Below, piece after piece: positions 23,301-37,700 of a stretch of 64,000 nucleotides of DNA. Position numbers and translations under genes: made by a program. The notes beneath the pieces were generated by a model, which saw only the letters and a program-made list of their open reading frames with translations, was not told the origin of the DNA and ran no database searches. The stretch comes from Larus michahellis (Eukaryota > Chordata > Aves > Charadriiformes > Laridae). The stretch's first letter is position 1. The number at the start of each line of letters is the position of its first letter. The stretch spans positions 75,872,727 to 75,936,726 of the forward strand of contig NC_133900.1 in the NCBI RefSeq assembly GCF_964199755.1, written 5' to 3'.

Positions 23301-25712
23301 GGCTGAAGTTGCGGCAGGGGAGGTTCAGATTAGATATTAGGAGGAATTACTTTACTGAAAGAGTGGTCAGGCACGGGAACAGCCTGCCCAGGGAGGTGGT
23401 TGAGTCACCATCCCTGGAGGTGTTTAAGAAACATCTAGATGTGGCACTTCAGGGCACGCTCTAGTGGCAGAGAGTGTAGGTTGTTTGGTTGGACTCGATG
23501 ATCTCAAAGGTCCTTTCCAGCCATGAAGATGAAGATTCAGTACATCATGGAAAGTACAACCACTTCACCAGGAGGGTATGTGGGTAGGCCACAGCCTGAC
23601 AGGACAGTTTAAGAAACAAAAGGTAGGAATTTGACACCTTTGAGCTAAAAGAGGGAAATACATGCTTATCTTGCACATTTTGGATGAATATTCTAATGGC
23701 GGCAAAACTTTGCAAGAAGGAACTACCACTGCATCCTTTTACATTTGGGTTTGGCAGAAGGCGGGCTTGAGCTGCTCAACATTGACAAGACACAGTGGGG
23801 CACTTCCAGATCCATTCAGAAGCAAAATGGCAATTAGTTTCACGAACAGTGGTTTCAGATGCTATGGCTTTTAGGCACACCAGGCCCAGACTGCATCTGT
23901 CAGCGGGTAGGGAGGATCAACTTATGGAATTAAGTGCCCAAGTCTCATTTTAGATGCCTGAATTCTCTACAGATCAAACCTGTAAGAGTTACAGTAACTC
24001 ACCTGGAGCCCTTGACCATGGACAATTTGAAGCTGCTCTTGAATCTTACGCAACTCTTCCTGCTGTCGATGAATATTTGCCTCTATCATGCGTGTTCTTT
24101 GCTCTAGCTGGTCCTTGAGATGCTGCATAGCTCCTAATTGAGCTGAAAACTGAAACACAGGCTGTAGTGTAATGAATAAATTAAAAGCTGAGCAAAAATA
24201 ATGACATTTCATTTACAGGCAGTAAACACGCTCCTCCACAGTAGCAATGAATTCAAGCACCGCTTTTTAAACTGCTAATAACCATAATCTGAGGACAAAA
24301 TCATTAGCATGAAAAAGTCACAGAACTCACATTTCACTGATGTCACATTTCATTGATGCATCAGAATTGGTGAACTAATAAAAACAAATCCATAGCAAAA
24401 GAAACTGACTGGTGTCCAAATCACCAAGACTCTATAAAATGCCATAGGAATTTACATGGTACTAAGAACGTTAAAGCTCTCTCAGGTTAAAAATCAGAAT
24501 TGTTTACCAAACAGTTTACCAAAAAAAATTAACCAAAGCTAAACCATATGCAAATTAATTTGGGAATACCCGCAGTCCCAAACTGTTGAAGGCTAAGCCC
24601 ATAGAGAAATTATGTTTGCCACATCTGTTCTTCCCTGCACATCAGTATAACCTGATATTTTGATACTTTGATACAGGACATACTGGTTGGATCTGATACC
24701 ACTGTTCTTATTTCACAAAAGTGTATCATAGATTAAGTTGCCTTGTGTTACAAGCATATCAGTAGAAAGTTACCAGCATAGTTGAAGGATTTTTAAATTC
24801 ATATCCTAAAGTATTTTATCTTAAATTGTGTTTGCATCTGTGTTTATAATGGCCAAGGCTGAAAACTACAGCCACACATATAACTGAAAGGAAAAAAATA
24901 ATGGAAGCGTCAAATTGGGGAGTTTGCTCATTTCAAGAGAATAAATAATGCTAAAGGTGACTTTGGCACCAAAGAATGCAATTTCTGAAAGAGAAATTAA
25001 CCTATTCAGAACCAGAATGTTTAAAAATTAAACAAGAAACCAACTTAATCCATACCTGGGACATGCCAGACTGGAGCTGTAAAGTTGCAGGCTGAGATAT
25101 GGCTGGCTGTGCTACCGGTTGTCCGAGAGACTGGGAGCTTAAAGACTAGGATTTAAAAAATTGTTCCATAACTGGAAGAGAATGAACTTCATACTTGACA
25201 TGAAATATTTCTTTACATAAAGTGTTAATTCCAAAATAGCATCATATGAACACATGATAAAAACAAGTAAATGTTTCCTGAACTATCTAACCATAAATAT
25301 TAGAGAACTGGGAACACAAGAGCAATTGATTGTATAAATACTATATATATATATATATATAATTTTTCCACTGCTAAAAATATACAAAAGCAGTAGGTAT
25401 AAAACAGGAAAAACAGAAATTACAACTGCTTAAAAGTCTTACTTGTGGTAAGGAAAAAGCTTTTCAACATGTTTGGAAATTGACTCCTTTGATTTATTCT
25501 TAAATCAATATTTTTTAAAAATGCATATTTTATTAAGCATCCTATTTTTGAAGTGAATGTATTAGTTCAACTGGAACATGAGTGCCAAGTACATGAAACA
25601 TGACATCTTCTCATGTCACCAAAAAACTATATGAAAGTATTCACTAATATTCTTAGAGTCATAAAGCTATGTGAATTCTCTACAGGGATACACAGCATCA
25701 CATTAGCAATTT

Positions 25713-25769
<57 letters not shown>

Positions 25770-28700
25770 GTATAAGTAATTATATACATATATTTATATA
25801 AAATGCAGAATTGTAGGAAGAACTTATGTATGAGAGAAAGCGGAGATTCATACACAGTCCTGCAAACCCTAATGCCAAAAAATGCATTCTCATATCATTA
25901 ATTATTATATTGCCTTAAAATGCAGTATACCCAAGTTGTATATTGATGATACAATTCTGATAGTCACGTATTCCAAGTGAAACTGTTACAGTTTAAATTA
26001 TGTGCTTTCAGAAGAAATAAAACAAAGACGATATAGATTTAATAATACCTTTTAAAGGTGAATTACACTGATAATTACAAATTTTTTCTCTGAAGAGTTA
26101 CCTGACTACTCAGAGACGATCTTCTTTGTGCTGTCTTTTCATGACCAGTTAAGCTTTGCCTCGGAGGAGTGCTAGTGTCCACTGTCATTTTAGTTGGTGT
26201 TGCTGACAACGTACAGAGTTACAACAGAGGGAGACACGTTAATAGTAATCTCAATTCTGCAATGCAATAATCAAATCCCAAGAAGCTTTTCACGAATAAA
26301 AAAAAAAAACGGCTGAAGGCTTGCACTCTTTTTATACCCTGATTATCCAACAATAAGGCAATCCGATGGATTGAAATAGGTTGCTATTGTACTTTTAGAA
26401 ATAGAAGTCACTATACAACCTCTGCAAATCTGAGTGGTCGGCAGATCTCTGAACTCTCAAAAAGGACATTTTCATTTGCACACTTTTCATAAAATGATGG
26501 TTAACTGCTAGTAATGCATTTGATTAAAGTAAGTAAAGTAGAAAAAGTCTTCACCTGGAAGGCTATTACATTTTCAACAGTTGGTGCTTACATGAATGAT
26601 CTGATACCGCAGTATGTGAAGATTTTCTTGAACTCCTGGAGGAAGCAGAAGGTGTGGGGCTGGTATCAAACCTTTCCAGTGCTTCTTTGAGACTCACTGT
26701 GTTTATGTGATTGTCAGATCCAGAGTCCTGACTCTGAAGAGACACACACAAAGAACAATTATTTTATCTAATCAACCCCCTTACACAGGTGACCGTGCAG
26801 AAGCAGTGGTCTGGTTGGTAACTGTAAGCTCAATTCCCATTTGTGGCTTTTATCCTTGGAAAAGAAACCAAACCAAAGCCATATAAGCCTAGAAACCAAA
26901 ATGCACGCAGACACAGGCCACAAACTGACTGCTGAGCTGACCTCCTTCCCTAGCAACTCAGTTCACTCTGAACACTTGTGTCAGGAGTGAACTGCTTATT
27001 CTTTTGAGGGAGGATGAGTTAATTCCACAAGGAGCACTATCAAATGAAACTTGCTGAACTGCCATGGGAAAACACGACAGAGCATCTGCACAAGCTGGCT
27101 TATCTAAGACTCACTGAGCTTCCAAGGGCATTAACTTGAAATGAATTTTGTATACTTCAAAGAAGTGGGACAGAGTCACACAATGGACCAGCCCCCACTT
27201 TCCTCTTGTGAATTCCTTTAAGCCATATTTGTGTGTTGACCTTGGTTTTGCAGATTATGGGTGCCTCCAGTAAGGAAGAACATTTATGAATCAAACTCTG
27301 CGGGAATCAGATCTTAATAAGGACTTATGGATGTTGCCATGTTATAACTACATGCGCATGAACTCATGGAAAGAGGAGGGTAAGAGTTCAGGGCAGAATA
27401 CAGTTAAACGAACACCTTTCCAAGATTTCTTGGATCATTTTACATAGTCATATTATTTAGAGGTCAAAATAATTATTTTATCTGTAACAGGACAAAACAA
27501 TTCTTGCTGCTGTGTATGTGCTTACATATTGTTTTTACTATGAAAGAAAGAAGAGGTAAAATAAAATTATATTAGACACTCACTTTATCTGCTGTTATCT
27601 CTGGAAGAGACTCCTCAATACCAAGTTCTCGTCGTCTTTCTGCTCTAACTTCTGCATAACTAGAAGAACAAACCAAATATGACTAGTATATTCTTGGATG
27701 ATTTAGAAAATACCTCAAAACCAAACTCCTCGGAGGTACCTTGCTTACAAAGTATCCCAGGAAGTTTTCCAATGATTCTTTAAACTGCTATGACTTCTCT
27801 ACCTCCAAAAATACCAGCAATACAGCTTCCATGCCGTTAGAATTTCTCTAATACAGATTTTTAAAAGGTAACTTACCTTACAACAGTGTGCGTACAGACA
27901 ATAAACTCTGGCCTGGAATTCCACTGGTGATAAGTGATGTAGTAATGCGTTTGCAGCCAAATCCATTGCTGTCCCTTTGTAAGGAATCTGTAGTAACATG
28001 ACTTCCCTTTCCCGTACTGCATCACTATAAAAGTGAAGAATAAAGTTTATTGTCTTTCCAGTCTGTAAACATTGCAATTACATAATAAACATTGTTTTGT
28101 GGCTTCATATGGCCCAAAACCATATCCAAATCCAGTATTATGACAATGACTAAGAACAGGTTTAAAACTGTAGCTTTCTTTCAAAGAAATTTACACCGCA
28201 CTTTTCAGAGAACTCGCAGAATTCAAACTTCTATTTTTCTGGGATTTTTGACATATTGTGATAACTTTATGTAGAAAAAATTTAAATATAGCTCTATGAA
28301 GAAAACCATAGCTAAACAGAAAGCTTATTCTATTACACGTTTAAAAAATTTTTGCATTTATTAAACATCACAAAGCCTTTAAAATGCTATTGGAAGAACT
28401 GGAGAAATATTAGTCATAGTGCTGTGCATTCCAGTTTACCACAAAGAAAACTCTAAATTATAAGATAAAGTTAAATCTGTTTTCTAGTTCTGTATCAAAA
28501 GAAAAACGATGAAGATCAGCAGTGCAATAATGTCAAATGAAGGGAGTAAAGACACTTCACTCAAATACATCACTAAATTTCACTACAACATTTGTACAAC
28601 TTGACAGACTTTAAACTGACATCTATAAAGCAAACCCGTTTTACTGTAGCAGCTTAGTCGTACTCACAATGCTCGTGACATTTTGCGAGATTATCTAGAT

Positions 28701-31700
28701 CATCCACATGATAATAATCATAGCCTGATGTTCCCAAAACTTCAAATGGAAGATAACCTATTATCGGAGGTGCCCTAATTAATACAAAAATTAATGTTAT
28801 TTTATTTTCACACACAAAAACCCAACCAAAAATTGTTTCATTATATAACTTTTCTTGTTTACAGTATGTGCTCTGAAAAAAATTAAAAATTAAACCCAAC
28901 GCAAGCTATGCGTACTTAATGCTGATTAGTGAACTCTAAATATTACAGTCACCACTGCGATTCGGCTACTATTGCTGCTATACATAGAAGGAATTGCACC
29001 TGTGATCCAAGAATAGGAACTTCCATTCTAAGCTATGTCTAGATGTGAACTCTTCATTGGGTTCTTCAACAGTGCACATTTCCTAAAAAGTAAAAAAATA
29101 AAAATCTCTCTCAAAACTGCTCTATTCTAATTCATAAGCTCTTTCGAAATTCAGACTTACCTAAAGTTAGTAGATAACTTCACAACAGTTATAATGCCAT
29201 TTTTAGACAGCTTCGTTGTTTTTGCTTGTTTAGATGCATAGTACTGACACAGAAACTAATCTCAGCTGTGCCGGGCTGACACTCAGTTGATTTAAACAGA
29301 ACAGCCCCGGCATGAGATTAAACTCAAGCTCAGTATCTACAAACACAGTAGTACAAGCAGAAATCCATAGTTGCTGTAGTTATGCTTTTAACGTGTAACA
29401 AGCAAAAGAAGAGACGCAACACTCGCACCAGACACTGATCACAGTATATGCTTATAATGGGTAAAAAACATTAGCAAGATGGTTACATTACTTTGACTTT
29501 AGGGACAGGATTCTTCCTTTTAGTGAGTACGGAGTACTCCAAATCACTTTGCCTTGAGGGCACAGGCATGTACTACAAATAACACTCTCTTGTGACGTTT
29601 AGAACTCATGAACGGTAAGAGAAATGTTTGTATTTCCACTATTACAACAAATCCTCAAGGTATTCTGTACATCATTTTAAACGTACTCCACTCAGACATA
29701 CGTGCAATCAGTGCATGTCAGTCGATTTCTATTGTCCCCTTCCAGAGAGGCAAAGACGCCCCTCCAAGGACTGTGCCTCCTGCTGAGACAGTAACAAAGA
29801 TAAATACCCCAAGCCAAGATTCTTTTGCAAACTCCACTCGTACTCCCTTACAAGAAGAAAGATGGATGATGGAATACATGCCTACATACAAGTATACCCC
29901 TCAAAGAACTACAATAAAGAACAGAGATCAGTAAATCATTCTTTTTTGGACACCTGTGCACCTTTGCCACACTTGCAGGAGCTTGCAGTGGTATTCCCAT
30001 TGCTAGGAACACCGTAGAATCTAGCAATGATCAGATACAACAAAAATGTCCTGAAGGCTAGAGTATGGAACCCGCTGCTGTGCTGACAGAGGACGACATT
30101 CACGACAGATGTGGACAGACGAGCACACTGCTGCTCTGCAAACATCTATAACTAAAATGGCCCTGCGGAAAAATACAGTAGAAGACGAACTCTTGTTCCT
30201 ACAAAGGGGCCACCTTCCTTTTCATTCTTTCAGGTTATAATACAAAGAGTTTAAGTGGATATTTTGCATTTCTTTAAATAGATATTTCTAAGTTTTCTTT
30301 CTATGAAAGAAAAAAGTCAACCTATCTAGGCAATGTTTTTTCCTCACGTTCACTGGTGTAAAATCTCAAGACAATGACCAGAAAGTGAGATATATGACGG
30401 AGGTAATGGCACAAGTTTGTGCCATTGGCACTCTGGGCACAAGTTCGTGACTCTTGGTGTGACTTCCAGTTCGCAAAACGTAACCTTCAAAAGTGAAACT
30501 ACACCTAAAAGCCAAAGGTCATCTACTTTCCTACGATTACAGCATTTAATAAAGCACCACTCATAGCAAAGAAATGACAGAGCAAGCCTATATCCTTGAG
30601 ATATAGTTTTGATTTGTCGTTTCTTTTAATGTAATTATTTTGGCACGAGTTGAAACAAAAGGAAAAATAACTTAAGTGCAGGCAGTAAAATCACAGTCGA
30701 ACCACCATTGTTAGAGAGGAACTGACAACAGGTTAGTATCTGATTACTCAATGAATTTATATTAATGATTTACAGATATTCCACTGTAAAATAGCCCTGG
30801 GTAGAAGCTATTTTGTTCAACAAGGCATCTTGTTGATGTTGTCAACAACATATCTAGAAAAGACAGGAGTTCCATTTGTAAGAAAAAGTATTCAGGTAGA
30901 ATCCTTTTGGCTGGATTAATCCTGTTTTCTTGATAGGATTCAATCATTTACCAGCCAAAATGCAAGACAAATGTTTTAAAGAATGTATAGAACCAAATCC
31001 CTTCATTGGGGAGCAAAATTTGTGGCACATTTTTTTACAAAAGTGGTGGGGTCATATGCAGAAAATAAAAATGTGAACTTTCAGAGATTATTCTCTTGAA
31101 TACTATGTCTTTCTGCAAAAGCACTGTATACCCTTGAGAAATTATATTCTATGTAAAAAAAACCACAGAACCATATACCATCTGAAATAAAAAGTGGCAG
31201 ATGAGCAGGCAGGTTCTACCTTAAATAAGGCGACCCAGTACTAAAATACACATCTCATTACTGGCCGCATCACGCATCTGTTAGTAAAGTTACCGGGATG
31301 TTAACGTTCCTGCCGTAACACTTATTTGCTAGAGTCTAGTCAATGCTAGCCTCGATAATAACGGATGGCATCAAAAGACTATAAACAAGCATTGTCAGAT
31401 TAAAAGTTTTCATGCTGATGTTAATCTTCTTCACAAGAATGTTTCTCAGATGAACGGCACAAGTTGAAACCCTTGAGAGGATCTTTAAACCCCTGTAACG
31501 TGAAAGGTTCCTTAGGCTCTCAGGGCCTGGAAGTTCAGGTGAAGAGGGATGAAAATTTGGCCAGAGTATTATCTGTAAGGCTTTCACCCTCAAGAGACCA
31601 AGAGACCTGAAAGATTATAAATGGATGTTCCTCATCCTCCAAATATTCTCTTCCAGAAGTAGGAAACACAAAAATTTTACTATTGTACATTCTAAACTGT

Positions 31701-34700
31701 CAGACTTTAACAGATAAAAATATTTACAAATACTGCTAGGTTGGTCTTTTTTCCCCATGTATTTTGTGAAGCAAAAAATCACTTATTTAACGTCTCTACC
31801 AACCATAGGCATAACAGGAAGAACATTATTTAGACCCGCACGGGAAGAAAAGCATCAGATGAAAGATTTCCATGGCTTCAGGAAAAATAAACACCAAACT
31901 CTCTCTGGCATGCAGGCTGGAGAGACCCAATTCCTATTCAGCCTGACAAAACTGAAGAAGTTTATATGATTCTGCACAGGCTCCCTACTACACTTCCAAA
32001 GTGCAAAGTATGTAGACCATGTCTTCAGAGGATACCACCAACAACCTTCAGCTTAAGACACTACTGCATTCAACTTACATGCGGAATATTGAAATATTCA
32101 AAGAGTTCTGCATGACAGACAGCAGCCTAACCATGTGCCATACACATTTCATGGCATTTCTTCACAAATGAATTGTAAGAACAGATGTTTGATAGCAGAC
32201 TATCCTGTACCTTGATTAATATATTTGTAGAAAACATACAGTCTGAATCACAATCACAGACTATCCTATACTGTATCCTGAGTATTTATTTTGATTCATT
32301 TTGGTGAGGAACAGGCTTATACTTAGTAAAGTCTATACATTTCACACACATCCAATTCTAAACTTGTAAAGATATCTTCACTGTGCATTAGCAATTAAGC
32401 AAAACGTCCTCTTGAAACAACTGAGTTACTGAATAACAAAACAGTACTGAAACACAAAGACTTTTATTACCTCAAACCTGACTCTCAGTTGCTGACAAAT
32501 AATTCAAGCTTTCATTAAGCCCTAAAGGATCTGCATCTGTGTCAAACTACAGCAAGATCACCAGCAGCAAAAACTTCACATCCAAGTGTCAACTAAAATG
32601 ATTAATTTTTCCAGTGAAAGTGGAATCTCAGTGTTACCTTTCATTGTGATTGTTAAACTTGTTAAATTATATTTCTATGGATTTCTAAATTTATTTCTTG
32701 CATATTACTATTTGATATGATTATTTAGAAATGGCACTCACGATAGCAACCGTATTTGATACTTTGCATAACATTTAACCTATTTATGTTACCTAAGAAA
32801 CATAAAACACTTTCAGTTTCATATAATAAAATGGCTTATGTTTTCCGTTAATCGCATTTGAAATGTGTGCATTCTCTCTGAAGTTTTATTGTTCAGAGTA
32901 CATTTAAAAATGATATATAAAAGTGATTTCATTTGTATATACCTTGATAAATTGAGGTGTAGCTAATCTAACTGTGGCTACAAAGCAAACTTTGTCTTCA
33001 TACGAAGGCCGGTGCGATCGCTGAATAGTTCCTTCAAAACCGTTGTGCGCTGAGTTGGGAACTGAGGGAAAATAGATGAGGTCAACACAGATTACAATGT
33101 AAGCATGAAGGAAAAATGGCAGTAATGTCACAAGACAAATGGCCCAATATTTATCTAATGTGATTTGCTTATAACTTAACATGCATTAAGAAAAATGCTA
33201 CGTATAATATATACACGTATATATGCACAGAACAGTAGTTGTACAGTAGTACTGGGAACACAGTCATCAACTAACTTTCTCAAAGAACTAAAATTACAGT
33301 TAACATGATATTATCTGTGGCAAAGCAGTTTTAAGAAACTAATAACAATTCTAATCCTTCTTGGTAACTATTAAAAATGACTGGAATACATCTTCAAAAA
33401 TATCTTTAAAGTCTTTATCTTATCCCTTCTCCTTTGTTCTTCAGAGTTTATCTTGCTTTGTAAGTTAGATTTTTAAATTCTGAATGCTTTCATTGCTCTA
33501 CTCTGAACTCCTTCCATCTGCTTTCCTTCTGACAAATGGCGTCAAAACCAGAATGAGGACATACGGGTGCTAAGAAGTGCAGAGGGATTATTTCATGTGG
33601 TTTAGACTATATTTTAGGAAGACTTTTGCATTTTCACAATTTGGTGATTGGCCATGGTGATTTGGTCCTGTTTGGTTTACATTCCACAGTAAATCCTTTT
33701 CCTCAAGGCCTGCGATCTCGCTGACTGTAACCTTCTTCCATGTTCAAATAGTTTGTTATTCCTAAACGTAGTGACTTGCATTTGTTTAGTCAACTTGAGG
33801 GGTTTTCTTTTTAAAAAAATTATTTTCTAAATGTGGGGCTGAATTCTCATCCTGTTTTTAGTGTTATTGCATCATTTCATTACTGAAAACTGTGTTCATA
33901 ACATTAATGAAAATACCGATCAAATCCAGTAGTCTATGAAAACTCCATTTTGAGGGTGAACATCAGTAATCTTTCCAACCAGTTTCTGTAGTTTCTCTCC
34001 CACTATTTCAATTAACACGTGCTTCTCTTGCACGTTTGTGAGAACAGAATATGACAATTGTCAAAAGTATATTTATAAAGTCCATCATTTATTTGCCTTT
34101 TGTCCTCTTACCCATGCAGTGTGTTACTCTTTGGTAGAGGAAACTGAACTGATTTGATGCTGTTTCTACCTGAAAAATCCACAGTGGTTGCTATTCAGTT
34201 CCTTGCTAGCTTCCTGAAGCTCACATATATAGCTTAATTATTTGTTGTGGAATATTTCCCAATATTTAATTGCAAGCGATAGGTCTGCAGTTTCTAACTC
34301 CTCCTCTTTCCAAGACCAGCACTATATTTGCCCTTTTCAGTCCTGTTTCTTGTCTTTTCTATAATATTACATACCTGCATTTGGCACAAAGACTCAACCT
34401 CTCCCCATTTTGTAAGAAAAATACTGGTATCACATAAAAAAGCATAGGTTTATTTACAAGATGCTGGGTTTGCTAATATTTTTCTGGCTGACCAAATAAA
34501 CCTGCCTCTCAAGGAAATAGCACGGGCTGGCCAAATAAATCAGAGATGTACTACAGAGGAGTAATATTAGTACATAACTAATAAAAATAACTTCAATGGA
34601 AGGGAGAAAGAATTCAGTGCAGAAAACTGTAATGGCTCATCCACTTACCGGAGTGGTAATTTTTGGCAGTGAAAGCACAGAATCGAAATGGGGGGGAAAC

Positions 34701-37700
34701 CTAAATTTTACTTCCCAGCTCACTGCAGGTACTCTCAGTACCACTGATATTCAAGTTACTTAGTCACCTGCTTAAGTATGGATTATCCGTAATTAACTGA
34801 ATTCAGGCTATTTATTTTAAAGCATTTGCTTAATTTTCTCTTACATTCTTTTAAAAAATGTTTTACAAGATACTAGTTTTCTTTAATTGAAAGCATTAAG
34901 CATAATTACCACATTTTGCATTCAAGCGCACAGACATGTAATACTTGACAGGCAGTTTTTCTTCTTTTTCTTTAAAACAATATAGAAGTGATATAACTCT
35001 GCTTCAAGCTCTTCTTTTGAAAGACTGATTTTAGTCCACCATTAAGTTTTGCACAATAGTCCCAAGCCTGTTTAACCATGAAGGTGCCCAAGTATTCCAC
35101 TCCAACATCCCTAAAATTACTTACCATTATTCAAACACTTGAAATTTCCTATAAATTTTACATATTCGTAGGTAGGTTGCTCTTTTGGATCTATTGTTCC
35201 TCGCAGCATATGGCAACAGAATTCTAGTTGATTTTTTGCTGAGAAAAGAATAAACAAATTAAAAGGCTACATGCTTGATGAAGCTCACAGGAAATGTGAA
35301 ATGGAAAGCAGGAATAATTAAGCTGCATACTTATTGAGATACTGTAGAAGTTGTGATTACAAATGGCTACTGCTTTTAACCAGCACATTAACTAACCTAA
35401 AGAAAAGGACTCCTTTAGAATTTGTGCATGAAGGGTCTGAATGCTAATGACACAGAAACCCCCTGAAAACTAGACCTATTTTTGAGAAGCACCTGCCCTA
35501 AATTTAATTTTACTAAAGCATGTGCTTCCAAAACCCATTAGGCTGCTATGTTTTCATTCCTGCCAACTCCTACAACTGCCTAAATAGAAGCTTTATAAAC
35601 AAGACGAACATTTCTAATACATGGGGAAGTCATAGAGTAAAAAGCAATCCAACGCTCAAAATTTTATTTTTTTTGGGGGGGGGGCGAAGTGCTTCTGTTC
35701 TTCAGGGCTCACCCGTATGTTTCTGCTAAAATAACACAGCAAGAAAAGAACTGATCACATGTGATACAAAGCAGATTATTTTTAACACGACTGGTTTCGT
35801 CTAGGGTAGAGTGAATTTTCTTCATAGCGGCTCGCGTGGTGCCGTGCTTTGGATTTTGACTAAACCAGCACTGGTAACACAGGGATGTTTTCGTTATTCC
35901 TGAGCAGTGCTTGCACAGCGCAAAGGCCTTTTCTGCTCGAGTAGGCTGGGGGTGCATGAGAAGATGGGAGGGGACACAGCCGGGACAGCTGTCCTAAGGG
36001 CTATCCCATGCCATATGACATCGTGCTCAGCAATAAAAGTTGGGAAAAGAAGGAGGAATGGGGAGAAGACGGTTTGTCTTCCCAAGTTACCATTACACCT
36101 GACGAAGCTCTGCTTTCCTGGAGACAGCTAAACACCTGCCTGCCGACAGTTAGTAGTGAATTAATTCCTTATTTCACTTTGCTTGTGTACATGGCTTTTG
36201 CTTTACCTCTTAACCTGTCTTTATCTCAACTCACAAGTTTTCTCACTTTTACCCTTCTGATTCTTTTCCCACCCCCCTGGGGGGAGTGAGCAGCTGCCTG
36301 GGGCTGAGCTCCCCACCGGGATTAACCCGCAGTAACTACTTACATTTTAAGTATTCTGGTGTCAATGAATCACTTTCCAGCAGATGAGAAGACAATATTT
36401 TATAAATTTCTGAATGTTCCCCCTCTGGGATAAAATTAAATACACTCTGATCCACAAGATCAGACTGAAAGAAAAAGATTTAATAAGCATTAAAATAATG
36501 GAAGACACACAATGTCACAAAGCCTACTATTTTAATGCAAAACAATTCCACAGATCAGAAAAAACATTACTGACTCAACAAAGCCACCTGCTGGAATACA
36601 CATGAATATTTTGCAAGAAAAAAATCTCGCTTTGATCTGTCTTAATTTTGACACTGTGAACCATTTAATGAAAAATACGATGAATGCAGCAGAGAGACAT
36701 ACACATCAAAGTTCAATGGAGCTTGAATTAACCTCCCTGGGATGCAACAATTCCAAGTAAAGGAGTATTTTAATTAGAAATTATAGGGTGTTGTTCTAGG
36801 GCACTGTAACCTGTCAGTGGCATCCAATACGTTGAAACAATGTCTTGGAACAAAAAAGAGTCTCTCTCTACATCATAGAGATTATTATGTTACCAATAAT
36901 TATATCTAATTGCAATTGATTTTATGAATAAATTTCATAATCAATTCCCCAACTATGTACACAAAACTGGGAACCATAGAGATGCATGCAATAAAACGGA
37001 ACAACTGATTATATGCATAAATGCATTTGATTAAGTACTCAGAAAAGATGGATCATAGAATGTATGTTTAGAATATATAAATCACACCCAAAAGCAAAGG
37101 ACAAATGTGCCTCTGAGAAACTGGTAAACTCTACTGTAAAAAAAAAATATAAAAAAATCACAATTACCTGGACATTTTTGTAAATTCTTGAGCTGATATC
37201 ATGCATACCTTAGTGGAATTTGTGTTTTGCAGAATCATTTTTTAAATATGCCACTCCAAGACTTACAAAATACTCTTATCACAGTAAGGCAACTAGCCTG
37301 TAACAATGACTTGTCCCTCTCTTCTAAAAAATAATTCATTGTTTCGCTTATTCATTGTTTGTATTTTTGAGTACTAATTAGCCTCATTTCAGAAAAACAT
37401 TATTCAAAGGTAACTTTAAAAAAAACCCTAGGATGTTACATTTACCAGTGATCTATGCCACCAAGATTAAAGAAGAGTTGAGTGTGATAAAACCCAAATT
37501 ATATACCTAACTTAAAAAGGAGAACCAGCAGCAATGTATTTCTTATAAGAGTTCTTTGGCAAGAAAGGAGTAAAGAAGTAGTTTAAAAAAATTCCAAGGA
37601 TATAGCCTTTTAGCAACACTCTTCTGACTGCTGTAGAGACTGTGATAGGTGTGAACTCTAAAGGGTCTCCTGCAGTCAACTGTGTTAGTTCAGTTATGCT

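Larger units (their letters stand above)
24162..26591 (-). other. CLOCK: CLOCK introns between coding exons 13 and 16 (three introns)
   Basis: Unique AT-rich sequence apart from an AT dinucleotide run at 25342-25361 and the TA/TG microsatellite at 25713-25759. Coding exons 14 and 15 lie inside this span and are listed separately. Confidence 0.7.
26734..28999 (-). other. CLOCK: CLOCK introns between coding exons 9 and 13 (four short introns)
   Basis: Introns of about 850, 217, 643 and 225 bp flanking exons 10, 11 and 12. I see no repeats or extra exons. Confidence 0.7.

Noticed and set aside
22973..23464. 163-codon open frame that might be read as a host gene
   Set aside because: It is CR1 ORF2 C-terminal sequence ([22 protein letters not shown]), so it was annotated as a mobile element instead.
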